NCBI RefSeq assembly: GCF_010731895.1
Contig: NZ_AP022596.1
Location: 372,001-436,000 of the forward strand
DNA: 64,000 bases
Direction of reading: 5' to 3'
Origin: Mycolicibacterium helvum
Lineage (GTDB): Bacteria; Actinomycetota; Actinomycetes; Mycobacteriales; Mycobacteriaceae
The position numbers were made by a program, and so were the translations under genes. Positions 1 through 8,838 of the stretch are shown piece after piece (the first letter of the stretch is position 1; every line of letters starts with the position of its first letter). The notes under the pieces are model-generated. The model worked only from the letters and a program-made list of their open reading frames with translations. It was not told where the DNA came from and made no database searches.

Positions 1-430
1 CCCCGTGGGCGGTGCGCATCGACCGCAGGGCCGCGTCCAGTCTGGCGGCCGAGGCCTCCCCCACTTTCACGCCGGCCATGAACTTGGTCAGCTTGGTGGC
101 GGTGTAGCGGTAGGTATCGAGGGTCCGGGCTGAACGGCCATCCTCAGCCAGCCTCTCGATGTGTTGATCGACCAACGTCATGACCAAGGTTTCGAGGCCA
201 ATCGAATCTGCGCCAGATGGCGGTCGACGGTCGGCGAGGCCCTCAATCAAAGCGTCGGCGGCGAGCTTCCCGTACTTGTCGTGCTCGTCGGGCGGCCCGA
301 GTCGTTGAACTCTGCGGGTGACGCCATCTGTGTCACGAAACCGGCACTGCGCCAACCAGATTCCACCGCCAAGATACTTGCGGGTGATCTTGCCGTGCTG
401 GCCGATGCGCAACGACGGCCGGCCCGCCAC
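1..430 (-). CDS. Tyrosine recombinase (phage/ICE integrase), N-terminal part, runs off the left edge
   Basis: The minus strand from a GTG at 430 reads openly to base 1 (143 codons, no stop). The protein begins MAGRPSLRIGQHGKITRK and continues GGGIWLAQCRFRDTDG, then LVDQHIERLAEDGRSART and LDTYRYTATKLTKFMAG. This is the N-terminal DNA-binding half of actinobacterial phage-type tyrosine integrases: a short beta-rich lead-in followed by a SAM-like core-binding domain. The catalytic domain (R-H-R-Y) lies outside the window. A GGAG stands about 7 nt before the GTG. With the HTH gene just upstream it forms an integration/excision module. Role by family: site-specific integration of a mobile element. 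Whether the gene is complete cannot be seen here. Confidence 0.85.
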   Translation of the reverse strand, partial: MAGRPSLRIGQHGKITRKYLGGGIWLAQCRFRDTDGVTRRVQRLGPPDEHDKYGKLAADALIEGLADRRPPSGADSIGLETLVMTLVDQHIERLAEDGRSARTLDTYRYTATKLTKFMAGVKVGEASAARLDAALRSMRTAHG

Positions 431-503
431 GGTTTACTCCGGTCCTCGCGAGCGTTGCGACGCGCGCTAGAACATTGAGACAGCGATCATCGACCAATCA
501 TAC

Positions 504-863
504 TTAGGCCGTGTCGCGTTTGCCTTCGGCGAATTGCTTTCTTTCCCAGTCGATTACGTCGCTCAGCAGATACCGGACGTGCCGGCCGAACTGGGCGTAG
601 CGCGGGCCAGTGCCCTTGGACGCCCATTCGGCTGGCGTCTTGACTGGCAATCCAAACCGATGGGCGAGATCCTGGCGGGTAAGCCATTTGTCGTCGGGGT
701 ACCCATCGATGGCGGTCACTTCCTTCTGGTCCGCCCCAGGTCGGGTAATCCCACTGTAAAGCGGCCCAGCGGCGCTAGCTGCGGTGGTTTGGGACGGAAT
801 TGGCACGGCGAGCTGCTTGATATTGGAAGTGGCGCAGCCCTGTCCCCCGTCCGCGGAGCCCAC
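504..863 (-). CDS. Excisionase-like helix-turn-helix DNA-binding protein
   Basis: 119 residues from a GTG at 863. The conserved part is the C-terminal ~65 residues: DDKWLTRQDLAHRFGLPV is a winged-helix/MerR-like helix-turn-helix, followed by GPRYAQFGRHVRYLLSDV and a basic tail. This is the usual form of small excisionase/AlpA-like proteins next to actinobacterial integrases. The N-terminal ~48 residues are low in recognisable structure, so translation may really begin at the in-frame GTG at 719, which gives a 71-residue protein preceded by AGAAGGA. The gene reads towards the integrase, 73 nt ahead of it. By family it would bind attachment-site arms and bias the integrase toward excision, or act as a repressor. 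Confidence 0.7.
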   Translation of the reverse strand: MGSADGGQGCATSNIKQLAVPIPSQTTAASAAGPLYSGITRPGADQKEVTAIDGYPDDKWLTRQDLAHRFGLPVKTPAEWASKGTGPRYAQFGRHVRYLLSDVIDWERKQFAEGKRDTA

Positions 864-899
864 CCGTGCCGAACTAGTCCTGTCGTTTCTTGTCTCAAC

Positions 900-940
900 T
901 CATCCGTTCTAGGCGCCGACTCATCGTTCTACGCGCCGAC
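900..940. repeat. Tandem imperfect 20/21-bp repeat upstream of the excisionase-like gene
   Basis: Two adjacent near-identical units, 900-920 and 921-940, both of the form TCATC(C)GTTCTA(G/C)GCGCCGAC. They sit about 40-80 nt upstream of the HTH gene start and between it and the first LuxR gene. Direct repeats in this position suit excisionase or arm-type integrase binding sites, or an operator. Function is inferred from position only. Confidence 0.45.
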
Positions 941-1093
941 GAACACTTCGCATTTGTGCACTACGTTTCGCCCTCTGCCAACTACCGGCGTCTCAAGTCG
1001 CAGTCGTCAGCATGTGAATATGCAGGGGCCAGATGACATCGAACACGCGTCTCCTAAAAACACGCAGTGTCTGCTATTACGAGTCGTGCGACG

Positions 1094-3859
1094 ATGATGA
1101 TCGTGAATTCCGACGGCCGCGCTACGCCACTGTTGGGTCGGCACCGTGAACAGAAAACCCTGGCAGACCTGCTGGATTCCATCCGACAAGGTCGTAGCGG
1201 TGTGCTCGTCATTCGGGGCGAGCCTGGCATCGGCAAAACAGCCCTGCTCGATGACGCACTCCGCAAGGCAGTCGGAATTCGCACCATCCACATAACGGGG
1301 GCGGAATCCGAGATGGAGTTGCCCTATGCCGGCCTTCAGCAGGTGTGCGATCACCTGACGGAGTTTTACGGCAAATTGACGGATCTCCAAGAACGGGCCC
1401 TCTCCGTTGCGTTGGGAACTGTCGAGGGTGACCTTCCTGACCGACTGATGCTCGGCATGGCTCTGTTGACCCTACTGAGCGCAGCCGGCGCGGATCGCCC
1501 GACGTTGTGTGTGGTTGATGACGCTCAGTGGGTCGACAGCGTCTCGATGCAGGCCTTGGCTTTCGTGGCGCGCCGGACCTTGGCCGACTCGGTGGCGTTG
1601 GTTTTCGCTGTCCGCGACGGCGGCTCAGGCAGCGAACTGGCCGGCCAGCCAGAAATGACGTTGCAGGGCCTCGACGACCACGATGCTCATAAGTTGCTCG
1701 CGACGATGGTCCTCGGTCGGGTGGACGAGATGGTTCGGGCGAACATCGTCGCTGAAGCGGGCGGGAACCCATTGGCGCTGATGGAGTTTCATAAGGCGTC
1801 ACGGCCGCAGGAATTGGCGGGCGGCTACGGGCTGGCCAACGCGAAGCCATTGACCGCCCGAATAGAACGGACCTTCGGTCGCCGATTGCGTGAGCTTCCG
1901 CCCGAGACCAGAATGCTGCTGCTGATCGCTGCTGTCGAACCTGCAGGGCGGGCTGAGTGGGTGTGGGCGGCTGCCAGGCTTTTGGGCATCGGAGTCGAGG
2001 CCGCCCGGCCCGCCGAACAAGCCGATCTGATCACCGTGGATGAGGGAATCCGTTTCCGCCATCCGCTGATTCGAGCAGCGCTATACGGCGATGCTTCAGT
2101 GTCGGACCGCCGTCGCGTGCACGCCGCGCTCGCCCAGGCAGTGGTCGGCACGGTGGCCGACGAGTGCCGCGCATGGCACCGCGCGCATGCTGCGGGAGAG
2201 CCAGACGAGGGCCTCGCCGAGGAACTTGTGCGCGCTGCGGAGGCTGCCCGGGTTCGCGGCGGCGCGGCAGCCGCCGCGAGCTTCCTGGCGTGTGCGGTGA
2301 ACCTGTCTGCCGACCCCAATCGCCGCGCGGAGCGGGCGCTCGATGCGGCGCAGGCGAAACTCGACGCGGGCGCGCCCGAGGCAGCTTCGGCGTTGTTGGC
2401 GATGGCCAGGGACGTCCTTGTCGATGACGAATTTCTCAGCGCACGAGATGAATTGCTACGCGCCAAACTTGCGTTCGCAGCCAGCCGCGGAAACGATGCC
2501 CCGCCCCTGCTGTTGAGGGCCGCCAAGAGGCTGGAACATCATGACCGCTCGTTATCCCGCGAAACCTACCTTGAGGCCGTCATGGCGTCGGTCCTGGTGG
2601 GCGGGCTAGCCATTAAACCGCAAAGCTCAACTGCAGCAGTGGCCGCCGCCGCGCAGAGTGCACCCGCGTCCACGACACCCGTGCGGGCGATCGACCTCCT
2701 GCTCGACGGCCTGGTCGTCAGACTGACCGACGGCTACATTGCCGCCGCCCCGCTGTTGAAGAACGCCATCAGTGAACTCTTGCGGGAGGAAGAAGCAGGA
2801 ATCGCAGATCCGCGCTGGCATGACATCACGCATCGCGTCTGTCTTGATCTGTTCGATCAGGACTCCTACAACTTCCTGGTGCTCCGCCAGGCCGAGGAGC
2901 TACGCGCGGCCGGAGCACTGACCCTGCTGCCGGTGACTCTCGTGACCGAGGCCGGACTGTGTGTGACGTCGGGGGAGTTCGAGCGGGCGCAGTCTCTGCT
3001 GGCTGAAGCCGAAGCCATCATTACCGCGACGGGCGGCACGGTAGCGCAGAGCTCCATCGATTGTTATCTGGCCGCCTACCGCGGCCAGGAGCAGGTGTGT
3101 CGCGAACTTGTCGACCTCACGATCGACCGTGCTAAAGCGCACGGGCAGGGTTTCGAAGTCGCGACAAGCCTCTACGCCTCGGCGATTCTCTTCAACGGCC
3201 TCGGCCGCTATGCCGATGCACTCGCGGCGGCGACGGCCGGGGCGAACTACGACGACATCGGAATCTGCGGCTACTTGTTATGCGAGCTGATCGAGGCCGC
3301 CACCCGATGCGGAGAACATGTGGTCGCCGGCGACGCGCTTCGCCTGCTCGTCGCGCGGGCCGAGGCAAGCGGCACCGCCACCGCGCTGGGCATGGCGGCT
3401 CGGTCTACTGCCCTTACCAATGAGGGGTCGGTCGCCGACGCGGCGTACCGAGACGCCATCGAACACCTCGAACGCAGTCCCGTCACCTTGTATCTGGCGC
3501 GCACACATCTGGTCTATGGCGAATGGCTACGCCGTGAAAAGCGCAAAGCTGACGCGCGCCAGGAATTGCAGACAGCCCACGACATGTTCGACAAGATCGG
3601 AGCTGACACCTTCGCGGCGCGCGCCCGCCGTGAACTCAATGCCGCGGGTTTCACCGTCTACACGCGTGCGGCAGGCGCAGCAGTTGCGCTGACAACGCAG
3701 GAAAGCAGCATCGCGCGGCTCGCCCGCGAAGGTTTCACCAATCCCGAGATTGGTGCGCAACTGTTCCTGAGTCCACGCACCGTCGAGTGGCACCTGGCGC
3801 GCGTCTTCGCCAAACTCAGCGTCACCTCGCGGCGAGAACTGCGCAACGTCGCCTTCTGA
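1094..3859 (+). CDS. Large ATP-binding LuxR-family transcriptional regulator (AAA + TPR-like + LuxR HTH)
   Basis: About 921 residues. Order: P-loop ATPase with Walker A GEPGIGKTALL near residues 42-52 and a Walker B TLCVVDDAQWVD near 140; a long alpha-helical, alanine-rich TPR-like middle; and a C-terminal LuxR HTH in the last ~56 residues (LTTQESSIARLAREGFTN, then SPRTVEWHLARVFAKL). This is the LAL/MalT-like architecture, in which ATP and an inducer control DNA binding. The start is uncertain: ATG at 1094 or 1097 is preferred, with a GTG at 1067 also possible; none has a good Shine-Dalgarno. It lies 161 nt upstream of a conserved unknown gene and near an SDR gene; the paralogue at 17735 is similarly close to catabolic genes. 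It probably activates neighbouring genes. Confidence 0.9.
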   Translation: MMIVNSDGRATPLLGRHREQKTLADLLDSIRQGRSGVLVIRGEPGIGKTALLDDALRKAVGIRTIHITGAESEMELPYAGLQQVCDHLTEFYGKLTDLQERALSVALGTVEGDLPDRLMLGMALLTLLSAAGADRPTLCVVDDAQWVDSVSMQALAFVARRTLADSVALVFAVRDGGSGSELAGQPEMTLQGLDDHDAHKLLATMVLGRVDEMVRANIVAEAGGNPLALMEFHKASRPQELAGGYGLANAKPLTARIERTFGRRLRELPPETRMLLLIAAVEPAGRAEWVWAAARLLGIGVEAARPAEQADLITVDEGIRFRHPLIRAALYGDASVSDRRRVHAALAQAVVGTVADECRAWHRAHAAGEPDEGLAEELVRAAEAARVRGGAAAAASFLACAVNLSADPNRRAERALDAAQAKLDAGAPEAASALLAMARDVLVDDEFLSARDELLRAKLAFAASRGNDAPPLLLRAAKRLEHHDRSLSRETYLEAVMASVLVGGLAIKPQSSTAAVAAAAQSAPASTTPVRAIDLLLDGLVVRLTDGYIAAAPLLKNAISELLREEEAGIADPRWHDITHRVCLDLFDQDSYNFLVLRQAEELRAAGALTLLPVTLVTEAGLCVTSGEFERAQSLLAEAEAIITATGGTVAQSSIDCYLAAYRGQEQVCRELVDLTIDRAKAHGQGFEVATSLYASAILFNGLGRYADALAAATAGANYDDIGICGYLLCELIEAATRCGEHVVAGDALRLLVARAEASGTATALGMAARSTALTNEGSVADAAYRDAIEHLERSPVTLYLARTHLVYGEWLRREKRKADARQELQTAHDMFDKIGADTFAARARRELNAAGFTVYTRAAGAAVALTTQESSIARLAREGFTNPEIGAQLFLSPRTVEWHLARVFAKLSVTSRRELRNVAF

Positions 3860-4020
3860 CGCACAGCGCGGACTCTTTCACGCCAGGACCAGGGATTGCG
3901 ACTGGTTCGTACTGGCACCATTCGCTGAGATGCTCAATTCGTAACCTATCGGCAGCGAGGACGGCGCTCAGTTTCGTCAAGCGTCTGGAGAATCTCACTG
4001 CGCCACTGAATGGAGTGACG

Positions 4021-4683
4021 ATGACATCGACAGAGGCGAATCCAACGGGTGGAGCGGCGGGCAGCTACAGCAACAGTGCGATCACCATGTTGGGCGCCAC
4101 GTCGCCTACCGGGTCAGCTGCCGACCAGATCGTCGCCGCCAAGATCGCGCGCGCCCGGTTGTCCGGACCGCGTCATATCACTGCACATGCGACTGTGGCT
4201 GAGATGGATTCGGCGGGCGATCTCATCGTGCTGCAGGCTGGGACCAACAATTGGACGTGCTTCCCCGGTGACGAGAATGTCATCGGCAACGTACCGATGT
4301 GCGCCGACCCGATGGGTCTTCAGTGGATGATGGACGCGATGGCCAAGAAGCCGGCCCCGACAAACACCACTCCGGGCTTGATCTACATGCTGTGTGGCGC
4401 GACGCAGCACAGCAACACTGATACGTCCGACACGACAAGCCCGGCGGTACCAATCGGACCACACTGGATGATCGTGTGGCCCTTCGATTCTGCGCGCGAC
4501 GGGCTTCCCAGCACCGTGCGTGACGCGGGCGCCTGGGTGATGTTCGACGGAACCCCGTATGCCTATCTGCACATCTGCGGCACACCTTGGGTCGGTAACG
4601 AGTACACCCCGGACCTCGTACCGATCTGGACCATGCGATACGGAACCAGCGGGGAGCCATCCGTGCCGGCAACCCCGAACTGA
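4021..4683 (+). CDS. Conserved protein of unknown function
   Basis: 220 residues, starting at an ATG with GGAG 5 nt upstream; a longer upstream reading frame exists but overlaps the LuxR gene in another frame and is unlikely. The chain begins with a Gly/Ser/Thr-rich stretch (MTSTEANPTGGAAGSYSNSA) and has no signal peptide or membrane segment. It contains several Trp and Cys residues (NNWTCFPGDENV, YMLCGATQHSN, HWMIVWPFD, YLHICGTPWVG), which suggests a compact globular fold. I do not recognise a named domain. The gene follows the LuxR gene in the same direction and is convergent with the SDR gene 12 nt away, so it is a likely target of the LuxR regulator. Confidence 0.8.
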   Translation: MTSTEANPTGGAAGSYSNSAITMLGATSPTGSAADQIVAAKIARARLSGPRHITAHATVAEMDSAGDLIVLQAGTNNWTCFPGDENVIGNVPMCADPMGLQWMMDAMAKKPAPTNTTPGLIYMLCGATQHSNTDTSDTTSPAVPIGPHWMIVWPFDSARDGLPSTVRDAGAWVMFDGTPYAYLHICGTPWVGNEYTPDLVPIWTMRYGTSGEPSVPATPN

Positions 4684-4695
4684 GTTGAGCGGCCG

Positions 4696-5442
4696 CTAGG
4701 GCAGATCCGCCTTGGATAGCTGAGGGTAGAGCCCTTCGATGGGACCCGAGAGTGCGCCTTTGACGAACTTGCTGCGCCAGTCGGCGACGACTTCATAGTC
4801 ACCGGCCAAGAGCCCGTCGTAGGCGATCCGGACGATCTCGGCAGGGCTCTCTTTGCCTTCCTCCTCGATGGTGGTGATCATCGGGGTGTCGGTGTAGCCC
4901 AGGTGCAGCCCCAGGACATGCGTGCCCTGGCCGGCCAGTTCGAGTCGCAGCGAGTTGGTCGCTGACCAGAACGCCGATTTCGATGCGCTGTAAGCACCGT
5001 GACCACCGGATTGGGGGTCGTTGGGATCACCGACAACCCAACTCAGCACCGAATGCACGTGCAGGAACGCGCCGCCACCGTTTCGGCCCACGACAGGGGC
5101 GAAGGTGCGAGCCACTTCGAGTGCGCCGAAGAAATTGGTGTCGAACGTGCGCCGGACGTCGCTCATCGCCAGGTACAGCAGACGGTCGGGCAGGATCAAG
5201 ATGCCGGCGTTGTTCACCACCACGGTGGTGTCTAAGGCGGCTGTGGCCGCGGCGTTGATCGAATCGCTGTCAGTGACATCAAGTGGCAGCGGAACGATAC
5301 GCGGGTCATCCCAGTCGTGTGGACGGCGCGCGGTGGCGTACACCTTGGCGGCACCACGGTCTAGAGCCTGCCGGACGAATTCGACCCCCAGGCCACCATT
5401 GGCGCCGGTGACCAGAACTACTGCCCCATCAAGTGCGTACAT
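4696..5442 (-). CDS. Short-chain dehydrogenase/reductase (SDR), copy 1
   Basis: 248 residues, classical SDR size. TGANGGLG at residues 12-19 is the NAD(P)-binding loop, NNAG at 77-80 supports the central sheet, and YSASK at 151-155 gives the catalytic Tyr and Lys, with Ser131 or Ser134 as partner. AAGGGG precedes the ATG. Expected reaction: NAD(P)-dependent oxidation or reduction of an alcohol/carbonyl; the substrate is unknown. A close paralogue lies at 15017-15766, roughly 87% identical by eye and in the same orientation, so the two copies bracket about 10 kb including the mdc operon. It is the first gene of a minus-strand direction not shared with the LuxR gene. Confidence 0.9.
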   Translation of the reverse strand: MYALDGAVVLVTGANGGLGVEFVRQALDRGAAKVYATARRPHDWDDPRIVPLPLDVTDSDSINAAATAALDTTVVVNNAGILILPDRLLYLAMSDVRRTFDTNFFGALEVARTFAPVVGRNGGGAFLHVHSVLSWVVGDPNDPQSGGHGAYSASKSAFWSATNSLRLELAGQGTHVLGLHLGYTDTPMITTIEEEGKESPAEIVRIAYDGLLAGDYEVVADWRSKFVKGALSGPIEGLYPQLSKADLP

Positions 5443-5582
5443 GTGTTGAACCCCTTTCCGGTTCGCTATCGAACATGTCGGTGCAGATCACCAGTGAATC
5501 CGGGGATCGCCTGGCGGGCGCCGTGGCAGCTGGCCTTGACTCGATGCTGCCCGTCCCGATCACCCCGCGTACCAGGCAAAGT

Positions 5583-5600
5583 CCCGGGCATGTTCCCGGG
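5583..5600. promoter_or_regulatory. CCCGGG-N6-CCCGGG repeat between SDR and ECH genes
   Basis: CCCGGG at 5583-5588 and again at 5595-5600, separated by CATGTT, about 140 nt upstream of the SDR start. A related arrangement, CCCGGG-N6-CCTGG, occurs at 7347 and 20515. It could be an operator for one of the LuxR-type regulators. CCCGGG is common in DNA of this composition, so the support is weak. Confidence 0.3.
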
Positions 5601-5647
5601 GAATGCCCGCAGACCGCGCCAGCGGCTATCGCTTTGTCGCATCGCCG

Positions 5648-6436
5648 CTACTGACCCTCAAATTCGGGCGCAGAAAACGGGCGGCCAGCATCCACTGCCT
5701 GTGCAGCTGCCTGCAGTCCGGCTTGGGCGTCGCGGCTGTCGAACACTGGCATCGATGTGTCATACAGCGCGCGGCGCGCGGCGCGCTCCCCCACCTCGCT
5801 CTGCAGGCGCCATAACTGTTTGGTGGCCGCGTAGGCGCGGGTCGGCCCGGCGGCCAGCCGACCAGCGAGGTCGCGTGCCGCGTGCGCCAAGGCGTCGTCG
5901 TCGACGACCGTGTTCACCAGGTTCCAGGTGCAGAGCTGCTCGGCCGAGATCGGTGTCGAGAGGAACACCAGCTCGGCCGCACGGGTCCGACCCAGCCGTG
6001 TCGCCAAGTCCAGCATGCCGCCTTGCAGGGTCGTGATGCCCAGCAGCGCTTCAGGGCTCGAGAACCGCGCCGACCGTGCGGCGATGATCATGTCGCAACT
6101 TAATGCAATCTCGAAACCCCCTCCGGCACAGTGGCCTTGGACTGCCGCGACGGTGGGTATGTCGAGGTTGCCGATCCAGGCCAGGGCGGTGGCCAGCACC
6201 TCGATCCTGGGTCGCAGCTCGTCAGTCGGCACGCCTACCCAATCACGGACGTCACCGCCCAGACAGAAGTCAGGGCCATCCGCATCGACGAGGAGAGCGC
6301 GTGCGCCGCTGCCGGCAATCCGGTGCACCGCGGTGTTGAGCTCGTCGCGCATCGCGAAGCTGATGCGATTGCCACCTGGTCGGGTCAGGCTCAACACCGC
6401 CAACGGCCCGTCGAACTCCAGGCGAGTTACGGCCAC
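5648..6436 (-). CDS. Enoyl-CoA hydratase/isomerase family protein (crotonase fold)
   Basis: 262 residues from a GTG at 6436, chosen because AGGAGG stands 5 nt before it; an ATG 24 nt further upstream has no such site. The crotonase oxyanion segments are visible: FCLGGDVRD near residue 57 and GHCAGGGFEIAL near 100, followed by SPEALLGITTLQGG, whose Glu matches one of the two acid positions of hydratases. Expected substrates are acyl-CoAs; which reaction is catalysed cannot be told. It is followed 48 nt upstream on the same strand by the haloperoxidase gene, with which it probably forms a transcript. Confidence 0.85.
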   Translation of the reverse strand: MAVTRLEFDGPLAVLSLTRPGGNRISFAMRDELNTAVHRIAGSGARALLVDADGPDFCLGGDVRDWVGVPTDELRPRIEVLATALAWIGNLDIPTVAAVQGHCAGGGFEIALSCDMIIAARSARFSSPEALLGITTLQGGMLDLATRLGRTRAAELVFLSTPISAEQLCTWNLVNTVVDDDALAHAARDLAGRLAAGPTRAYAATKQLWRLQSEVGERAARRALYDTSMPVFDSRDAQAGLQAAAQAVDAGRPFSAPEFEGQ

Positions 6437-6484
6437 GAATCCTCCTGTGCGGCAGACCAACCGAGAAACACGAAGATCCGGTCT

Positions 6485-7312
6485 TTACGCCTTGAGGAAT
6501 GCGAGAAGATCGGCGTTGATGACGTCTGCGTGGGTGGTGGGCATGCCGTGCGGGAAGTTGTCTCGGTAGGTCTTGAGGGTCCCGTTTTTGAGCAGTGCGG
6601 CCGACTTCGGGCCGGCTGCCACGTAGGGAACGATCTGATCGTCGACGCTGTGCATTACCAGCGTCGGGATGGTGATTGTCTTGAGGTCCTCGGTGAAATC
6701 GGTCTGCGAGAACGCCACGATCCCGTCGTAGTGGGACAGGGCGTCACCCATCATCCCTTGGCGCCACCAGTTTTCGACGATCGCCTCCGACGAATCCACG
6801 TCCGGCTTGTTGAAGTTGTAGAACGGACCCGACGGCAACGCGCGATAGAACTCCGAGCGGTTCGCCGCGAGCTGGGCCTGTAGATCGTCAAAGACGCTCT
6901 TGGGCAGACCTTCTGGATTGGCGTCGGTCTGCACCATCAACGGCGGCACTGCACTTATGAGTGCGGCATTAGCGGCCCGGCTCTCCCCGTGGCGGGCGAG
7001 GTAACGCACTACCTCGCCGCCGCCGGTGGAGTGCCCAACGTGGATGACATCGTGTAGGTCGAGGTGCTCGATCACAGCAGCCAAATCGTCGGCGTAGTGA
7101 TCAGCGTCGTGCCCGCCGGGGGTTTGCGTCGACCTACCGTGCCCGCGGCGGTCGTGAGCGACCACCCGGTAGCCCTGCGCGAGGAAGAACAGCATTTGGT
7201 TATCCCAGTCATCGGACGACAGCGGCCAGCCATGGCTGAAGACGACGGGCTGACCCTGACCCCAGTCCTTATAGAAGATCTCGGTGCCGTCAGCGGTGGT
7301 GATGGTGGACAT
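6485..7312 (-). CDS. Non-heme haloperoxidase-type alpha/beta hydrolase, copy 1
   Basis: 275 residues from an ATG at 7312 ([18 protein letters not shown]). It has the nucleophile elbow GHSTGGGE with Ser95, an acid at Asp224/225 (HSVDDQIVP) and the His at 255 (FPHGMPTTH), the triad of bacterial cofactor-free chloroperoxidase/esterases. HGWP near residue 28 supplies the oxyanion hole. Family members hydrolyse esters or lactones and can make peracids. A longer frame reaching 7405 exists, but the paralogue at 27720 begins at the equivalent residue. It is transcribed divergently from the DUF1348 gene; the 113-nt spacer holds paired CCCGGG boxes. Confidence 0.9.
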   Translation of the reverse strand: MSTITTADGTEIFYKDWGQGQPVVFSHGWPLSSDDWDNQMLFFLAQGYRVVAHDRRGHGRSTQTPGGHDADHYADDLAAVIEHLDLHDVIHVGHSTGGGEVVRYLARHGESRAANAALISAVPPLMVQTDANPEGLPKSVFDDLQAQLAANRSEFYRALPSGPFYNFNKPDVDSSEAIVENWWRQGMMGDALSHYDGIVAFSQTDFTEDLKTITIPTLVMHSVDDQIVPYVAAGPKSAALLKNGTLKTYRDNFPHGMPTTHADVINADLLAFLKA

Positions 7313-7346
7313 GCAGTGACGCTGACACGACGGATACTCCCGCCAA

Positions 7347-7378
7347 CCCGGGTGAATACCTGGAACACCGGACCCGGG
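7347..7378. promoter_or_regulatory. Paired ACCCGGGT palindromes in a divergent promoter region
   Basis: ACCCGGGT at 7346-7353 and 7372-7379, cores exactly 26 bp apart, with CCTGG 6 nt after the first core. The same frame, CCCGGG-N6-CCTGG-N9-CCCGGG, recurs at 20515-20546 upstream of another catabolic operon. It lies between the haloperoxidase and DUF1348 genes, so it is a candidate operator for both. No binding protein is assigned. Confidence 0.4.
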
Positions 7379-7425
7379 TAAGCGACGGTGGTACATCAGC
7401 GTCATTGGCTGCTTGACTCAGATCC

Positions 7426-7896
7426 ATGCCCGAATCTCATCCACCGGTCCCGCCGTTCACCCTCGACACCGCACTGACCAAGGTCCAAGGCGCCGAAGAC
7501 GCGTGGAATTCGCGCGATGCGCACCGCGTTAGCCAGGTGTACACGGAGGACAGCGTCTGGCGCGATCGCGACACTTTCCTCACCGGCCGCGCTGCCATTG
7601 TCGAGTTCCTCACCGCGAAATGGAGCCGCGAGCTGGACTACGCACTGCGCAAGAACCTGTGGGCATTCCACGGCAACCGCATCGCGGTCCGATTCCAGTA
7701 CGAATGGCGCGACCCCGCCAACGGTTGGCACCGAAGCTACGGCAACGAACTCTGGGAGTTCGACGACAACGGGCTGATGCGTCGCCGCGAAGCCAGTATC
7801 AACGACATCGCCATCTCCGCATCCGAACGCCGATACTTCGGCCCCCGAACCGCTCAAGAACAGGCCACCCCAATCACCGAGATCCCCCTGCAGTAG
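7426..7896 (+). CDS. DUF1348 family protein (NTF2-like fold)
   Basis: 156 residues. The pattern [29 protein letters not shown], then [18 protein letters not shown] and [18 protein letters not shown] matches the DUF1348 group of the nuclear-transport-factor-2-like superfamily, small alpha+beta barrels used as enzymes or binding proteins. Family length is about 150 residues, so the gene is complete. No signal peptide is visible; cytoplasmic. It is transcribed away from the haloperoxidase gene and stands 60 nt before the lipoprotein gene, so it may lead the transcript that enters the mdc operon. Biochemical role unknown. Confidence 0.85.
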   Translation: MPESHPPVPPFTLDTALTKVQGAEDAWNSRDAHRVSQVYTEDSVWRDRDTFLTGRAAIVEFLTAKWSRELDYALRKNLWAFHGNRIAVRFQYEWRDPANGWHRSYGNELWEFDDNGLMRRREASINDIAISASERRYFGPRTAQEQATPITEIPLQ

Positions 7897-7956
7897 CTAG
7901 CCGGCTCACCCGGCAGTCGTCCACGCAGAATCCCAGCACTGGACAGGAACGCTCTG

Positions 7957-8838
7957 ATGGCTCGATTCGGTTCGGCAACGTTGCGCCTGAGCACCCTGAT
8001 AGGCGTCACTACCGTCATCGGATTGCCGCTGGCAGCGTGCACAGCGCCTGAAACGCCTGCGGCACAATCGAGCTCCCTTACCGTTGTCAGCGCTCCTGCT
8101 GCGCCGCCACCGGGCGCGGTGAAGCCGACGATCGTGTTGGTGCACGGCGCCTGGGCCGAAACGTCGAGCTGGGATGGCGAAGTCGCCGAACTGCAGAAGC
8201 AAGGCTACGACACGCGGGCCATCTCGAACCCGCTTCAGAACCTCACCACTGACGCCGAATCCGTGAAGAGTTTCCTGGCCACCCTCGCCGGGCCAATCGT
8301 ATTGGTCGGCCATTCCTACGGCGGTTCGGTGATCACCAACGCGGCCGAGGGCAATCCGAACGTCAAGGCGCTGGTGTACGTCGACGCCGCCGCTCCCGAG
8401 GTGGGCGAGACAACGAAGTCGCTCAGCGGAAACGATTCGGTGCTGAGTACCCATACCGATGCGCAGCTGTTCGATAGCGTCCCTTACCCGGGCGGCCCGG
8501 CGGGTGCGAGCGACCTCTATCTCAAGAAAGACATTTTCGTCGGAAACTTCGGCAACGATCTCCCGACCGATACTGCGACGCAACTATGGGCGACGCAACG
8601 GGCAGCATCAACGGTCGCGTTCGGCACCCGATCACAATTCGCCGCGTGGAAGACGATCCCGTCGTGGTACTTCATCAGCAGCGGGGACCAGATCATCACG
8701 CCCACTGCGGAGAAGGCAATGGCGGCGCGAGCTCATTCGCAGGTCACCGTCTTCGACGGGGGCTCCCACCTGACGCTGATCTCACATCCCGACGCGGTGA
8801 CCGCCGTGGTCGACCAGGCGATCGCGTCCGTGCGTTGA
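7957..8838 (+). CDS. Lipoprotein alpha/beta hydrolase (EstC-like), coupled to mdcA
   Basis: 293 residues. The first 28 residues form a lipoprotein signal with lipobox LAAC (Cys28), so the mature enzyme should be anchored outside the membrane. The hydrolase domain starts with IVLVHGAWAETSSWDGE, has the elbow GHSYGGS (Ser120) and ends with a His in DGGSHLTLISHP. AGGAACG precedes the ATG. Its TGA overlaps the first mdcA ATG by one base (TGATG), implying translational coupling. Because the mdc enzymes consume malonate, an attractive inference is that this esterase frees malonate from esters at the cell surface; nothing in the sequence proves the substrate. Confidence 0.88.
   Translation: MARFGSATLRLSTLIGVTTVIGLPLAACTAPETPAAQSSSLTVVSAPAAPPPGAVKPTIVLVHGAWAETSSWDGEVAELQKQGYDTRAISNPLQNLTTDAESVKSFLATLAGPIVLVGHSYGGSVITNAAEGNPNVKALVYVDAAAPEVGETTKSLSGNDSVLSTHTDAQLFDSVPYPGGPAGASDLYLKKDIFVGNFGNDLPTDTATQLWATQRAASTVAFGTRSQFAAWKTIPSWYFISSGDQIITPTAEKAMAARAHSQVTVFDGGSHLTLISHPDAVTAVVDQAIASVR

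Noticed and set aside
8586..8837. Longer mdcA start
   Set aside because: The extra 84 residues overlap the lipoprotein hydrolase in another frame and have no MdcA homology; the start at 8838 matches the family.
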